This document shows, piece by piece, positions 5,634 through 6,938 of a stretch of DNA of 6,938 nt. The stretch is from Chitinophagales bacterium (GTDB lineage Bacteria > Bacteroidota > Bacteroidia > Chitinophagales > UBA10324), in contig JACCZZ010000375.1 of NCBI GenBank assembly GCA_013695715.1, positions 1 to 6,938 of the forward strand. Reading direction: 5' to 3'. Within the stretch, counting starts at the first letter, position 1, and each line of letters starts with the position of its first letter. The notes beneath the pieces are model-generated. The model was not told where the DNA came from. It did no database searches and saw only the letters and a program-made list of their open reading frames with translations. The position numbers were made by a program, and so were the translations under genes.

Positions 5634-5639
5634 GATAAA
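5612..5639 (+). repeat. Perfect 10-bp inverted repeat across the DUF423 stop codon
   Basis: TTTATCTTAT (5612-5621) and ATAAGATAAA (5630-5639) are exact reverse complements separated by the 8-base loop AAGTCTTC. The TAA stop (5631-5633) lies in the right arm. The stem is almost entirely A/T and is not followed by a T run, so it is a poor intrinsic terminator. It could act as an mRNA 3'-end stabilising hairpin or be chance in AT-rich sequence. Confidence 0.4.
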
Positions 5640-5660
5640 ATCAGCTATAACAGATAATAA

Positions 5661-5695
5661 ATAAAAAACTTCCCGAACAACATGTCCGGGAAGTT
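5661..5695 (-). terminator. Intrinsic terminator of the OmpA-type gene
   Basis: AACTTCCCG (5667-5675) and CGGGAAGTT (5687-5695) form a perfect 9-bp stem with an 11-base loop. Read on the minus strand, the stem begins 20 bases after the TAA of the OmpA-type gene and runs into a U-run, TTTTTTAT. This is a classic rho-independent terminator. On the plus strand the stem is followed by AAGTTTTG, so it may also act weakly for the DUF423 transcript. Confidence 0.85.
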
Positions 5696-5715
5696 AAGTT
5701 TTGCTATTGCAGTAT

Positions 5716-6938
5716 TTATTCTTTTTCCTCCTCCTCCTGTGGCTGATCATCCTCTTCTTCTATGGAATCAGGATCAAAGCCAGGATTACCCTGTTCATAG
5801 ATTAACTCTTTACCGGGAATTTCGCCAATGATTCTAAACTCTGTCCTACGATTTAGCTGTCTGCCTTCTGGATTATCTTTCCCGTTAGGCAAAGTATTCG
5901 GTGCTATTGGATTTGTTTCACCATAACCCTTTGCCTGTAAACGGTCCTGGGGTATCCCTTTCTGAAGCAGATAGTCTACCACACTTTGAGCTCGGGCTTG
6001 CGACAGTTTCAAATTATAATCATCATTTCCTTTGCTATCTGTGTTAGCTCCTATTTCTATTATAATAGCTGGATTATCCTGAAGCACACCATACAAGGTA
6101 TCGAGGGGAGCATGTGACTCAGATCGAAGGGAAGCTTTATCAAAATCATAGAAAATATTCCGGATGCGTACAGGTTCATGAGGGATTTTTTTCATGAACA
6201 GGTCTACCCGAAGCGTATCATCATTGTCTTTCTGCGTAACAGAAAATGTAGCTGAACCTGTGAAATAACCCTCTTTTGTAGCCTTCAGGGAATACACTTT
6301 CTGAGGTCTCGTGCCCCAGAAATATAGCGTGTCTTTACTTGAAACCGCCTGGCCGATTTGTTTTTGCTGATCATCAAGAAAAAGAACTTTGGCACCTGTA
6401 ACCAGCTCCCGTGTATCCTGATCATAAACATTACCTCTTACAGCGTATAAAACCTTCTTCGGATATTCTACCCGCCATATATCATCGCAGCATGTTTTGC
6501 TTTTAACTGATATACTACCCACTCTATTTGAAACAAGATAACCGGTGTAACCATTGTCGTCCAGGGTGAAATACATATCGTCTACGCTTGAATTTTCGGG
6601 ATATCCGATGTTTGCAGCCGCTTCCCACTTTTTCTGACTGCCACGTGTTTTGAAGATATCATACCCACCCAAACCTATTTGTCCTTCAGAACTAAAATAG
6701 AGAGTGCCCGTTTTAGGATCATAGAATGGGGTGCCCTCATTTCCTGCAGTGTTAATCTTACGGCCGCAATTTTGCGCGTTCCCATATTTTCCGGTTTTAT
6801 CAATCAAGGAAAACCAAATATCCAGACCGCCTTCACCATTGGTGCGGTTGGAAACCCAATAGAGAACATCACCTTGCTTTGAAGTGCCCATGCAAGGTTG
6901 TGTGTTTGTTGCCCCCGGAAAGTTTATTTTATCATCAA
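5716..6938 (-). CDS. PorE-like OmpA family protein (PD40 propeller + CRD + OmpA C-terminal), C-terminal part
   Basis: The frame stays open to the right window edge, so the N-terminus is missing; the ATG at 6891 is internal, preceded by at least 15 in-frame codons. Residues counted from that Met: PD40-type propeller blades (LYWVSNR at 10-16, GGLDIWFS, TLYFSSEGQIGLGGYDIF, GYLVSNR, CCDDIWRVEY to 143); a carboxypeptidase-regulatory-like beta-sandwich (about 148-235); and an OmpA C-terminal peptidoglycan-binding domain (about 245-355) with IFYDFDKASLR, GANTDSKG, YNLKLSQARA, KGYGETNP and NRRTEFRI. D285 and R300 match the diaminopimelate-binding pair of OmpA. A Glu/Asp-rich tail ends the protein. 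This order, normally after TPR repeats, is that of PorE, a type IX secretion component of Porphyromonas. Bacteroidota encode several paralogs of this layout, so the exact role is open. It should be a periplasmic, outer-membrane-linked cell wall anchor. Confidence 0.88.
   Translation of the reverse strand, partial: DDKINFPGATNTQPCMGTSKQGDVLYWVSNRTNGEGGLDIWFSLIDKTGKYGNAQNCGRKINTAGNEGTPFYDPKTGTLYFSSEGQIGLGGYDIFKTRGSQKKWEAAANIGYPENSSVDDMYFTLDDNGYTGYLVSNRVGSISVKSKTCCDDIWRVEYPKKVLYAVRGNVYDQDTRELVTGAKVLFLDDQQKQIGQAVSSKDTLYFWGTRPQKVYSLKATKEGYFTGSATFSVTQKDNDDTLRVDLFMKKIPHEPVRIRNIFYDFDKASLRSESHAPLDTLYGVLQDNPAIIIEIGANTDSKGNDDYNLKLSQARAQSVVDYLLQKGIPQDRLQAKGYGETNPIAPNTLPNGKDNPEGRQLNRRTEFRIIGEIPGKELIYEQGNPGFDPDSIEEEDDQPQEEEEKE

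Overview
The window reads as a low-GC, ordinary chromosomal segment of a member of the Bacteroidota, most like the Chitinophagales/Sphingobacteriales side of the phylum. This rests on three things. The protein families are typical of the phylum: a eukaryote-like saccharopine dehydrogenase, a PorE-like TPR/propeller/OmpA protein and the short acidic DUF2795 protein. Shine-Dalgarno sequences are nearly absent. Several gene starts are preceded by the Bacteroidota -7 promoter box TAnnTTTG. No mobile element, CRISPR array, rRNA or tRNA is visible, and no gene-free stretch exceeds about 270 bases.

Layout. (1) Positions 1-217 (+) hold the C-terminal end of a saccharopine dehydrogenase, cut by the window edge. 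(2) Positions 352-1052 (-) are a two-gene unit: a 76-residue exported mini-protein with a CPFC motif, translationally coupled by an ATGA overlap to a His-rich four-helix membrane protein of the DUF2243 family. (3) Positions 1231-4023 (+) carry queA (queuosine synthesis), ispD (MEP isoprenoid pathway, TTG start) and a GT-A type glycosyltransferase. They are spaced 80-85 bases apart and could share the promoter at about 1124-1131. (4) Positions 4103-4980 (-) carry a PduO-type cobalamin adenosyltransferase and, downstream with its own promoter, a DUF2795 protein. (5) Positions 5253-5633 (+) are a small DUF423 membrane protein. (6) Positions 5716-6938 (-) are the C-terminal part of an envelope protein (PD40 propeller, carboxypeptidase-regulatory-like domain, OmpA C-terminal domain), cut by the window edge and followed by a clear intrinsic terminator.

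The genes do not form one pathway; most are housekeeping or envelope functions. The least explained unit is the CPFC mini-protein/DUF2243 pair, where the coupling, the cysteine pair and the conserved-looking histidines suggest a small membrane redox or metal module. That is inference only. Other points for a second look are a variant acidic motif in IspD, an unusual residue in the adenosyltransferase nucleotide-binding helix, inverted repeats around the DUF423 gene, and the PorE-like architecture of the last gene. I found no convincing evidence of a wholly new multi-gene system here.
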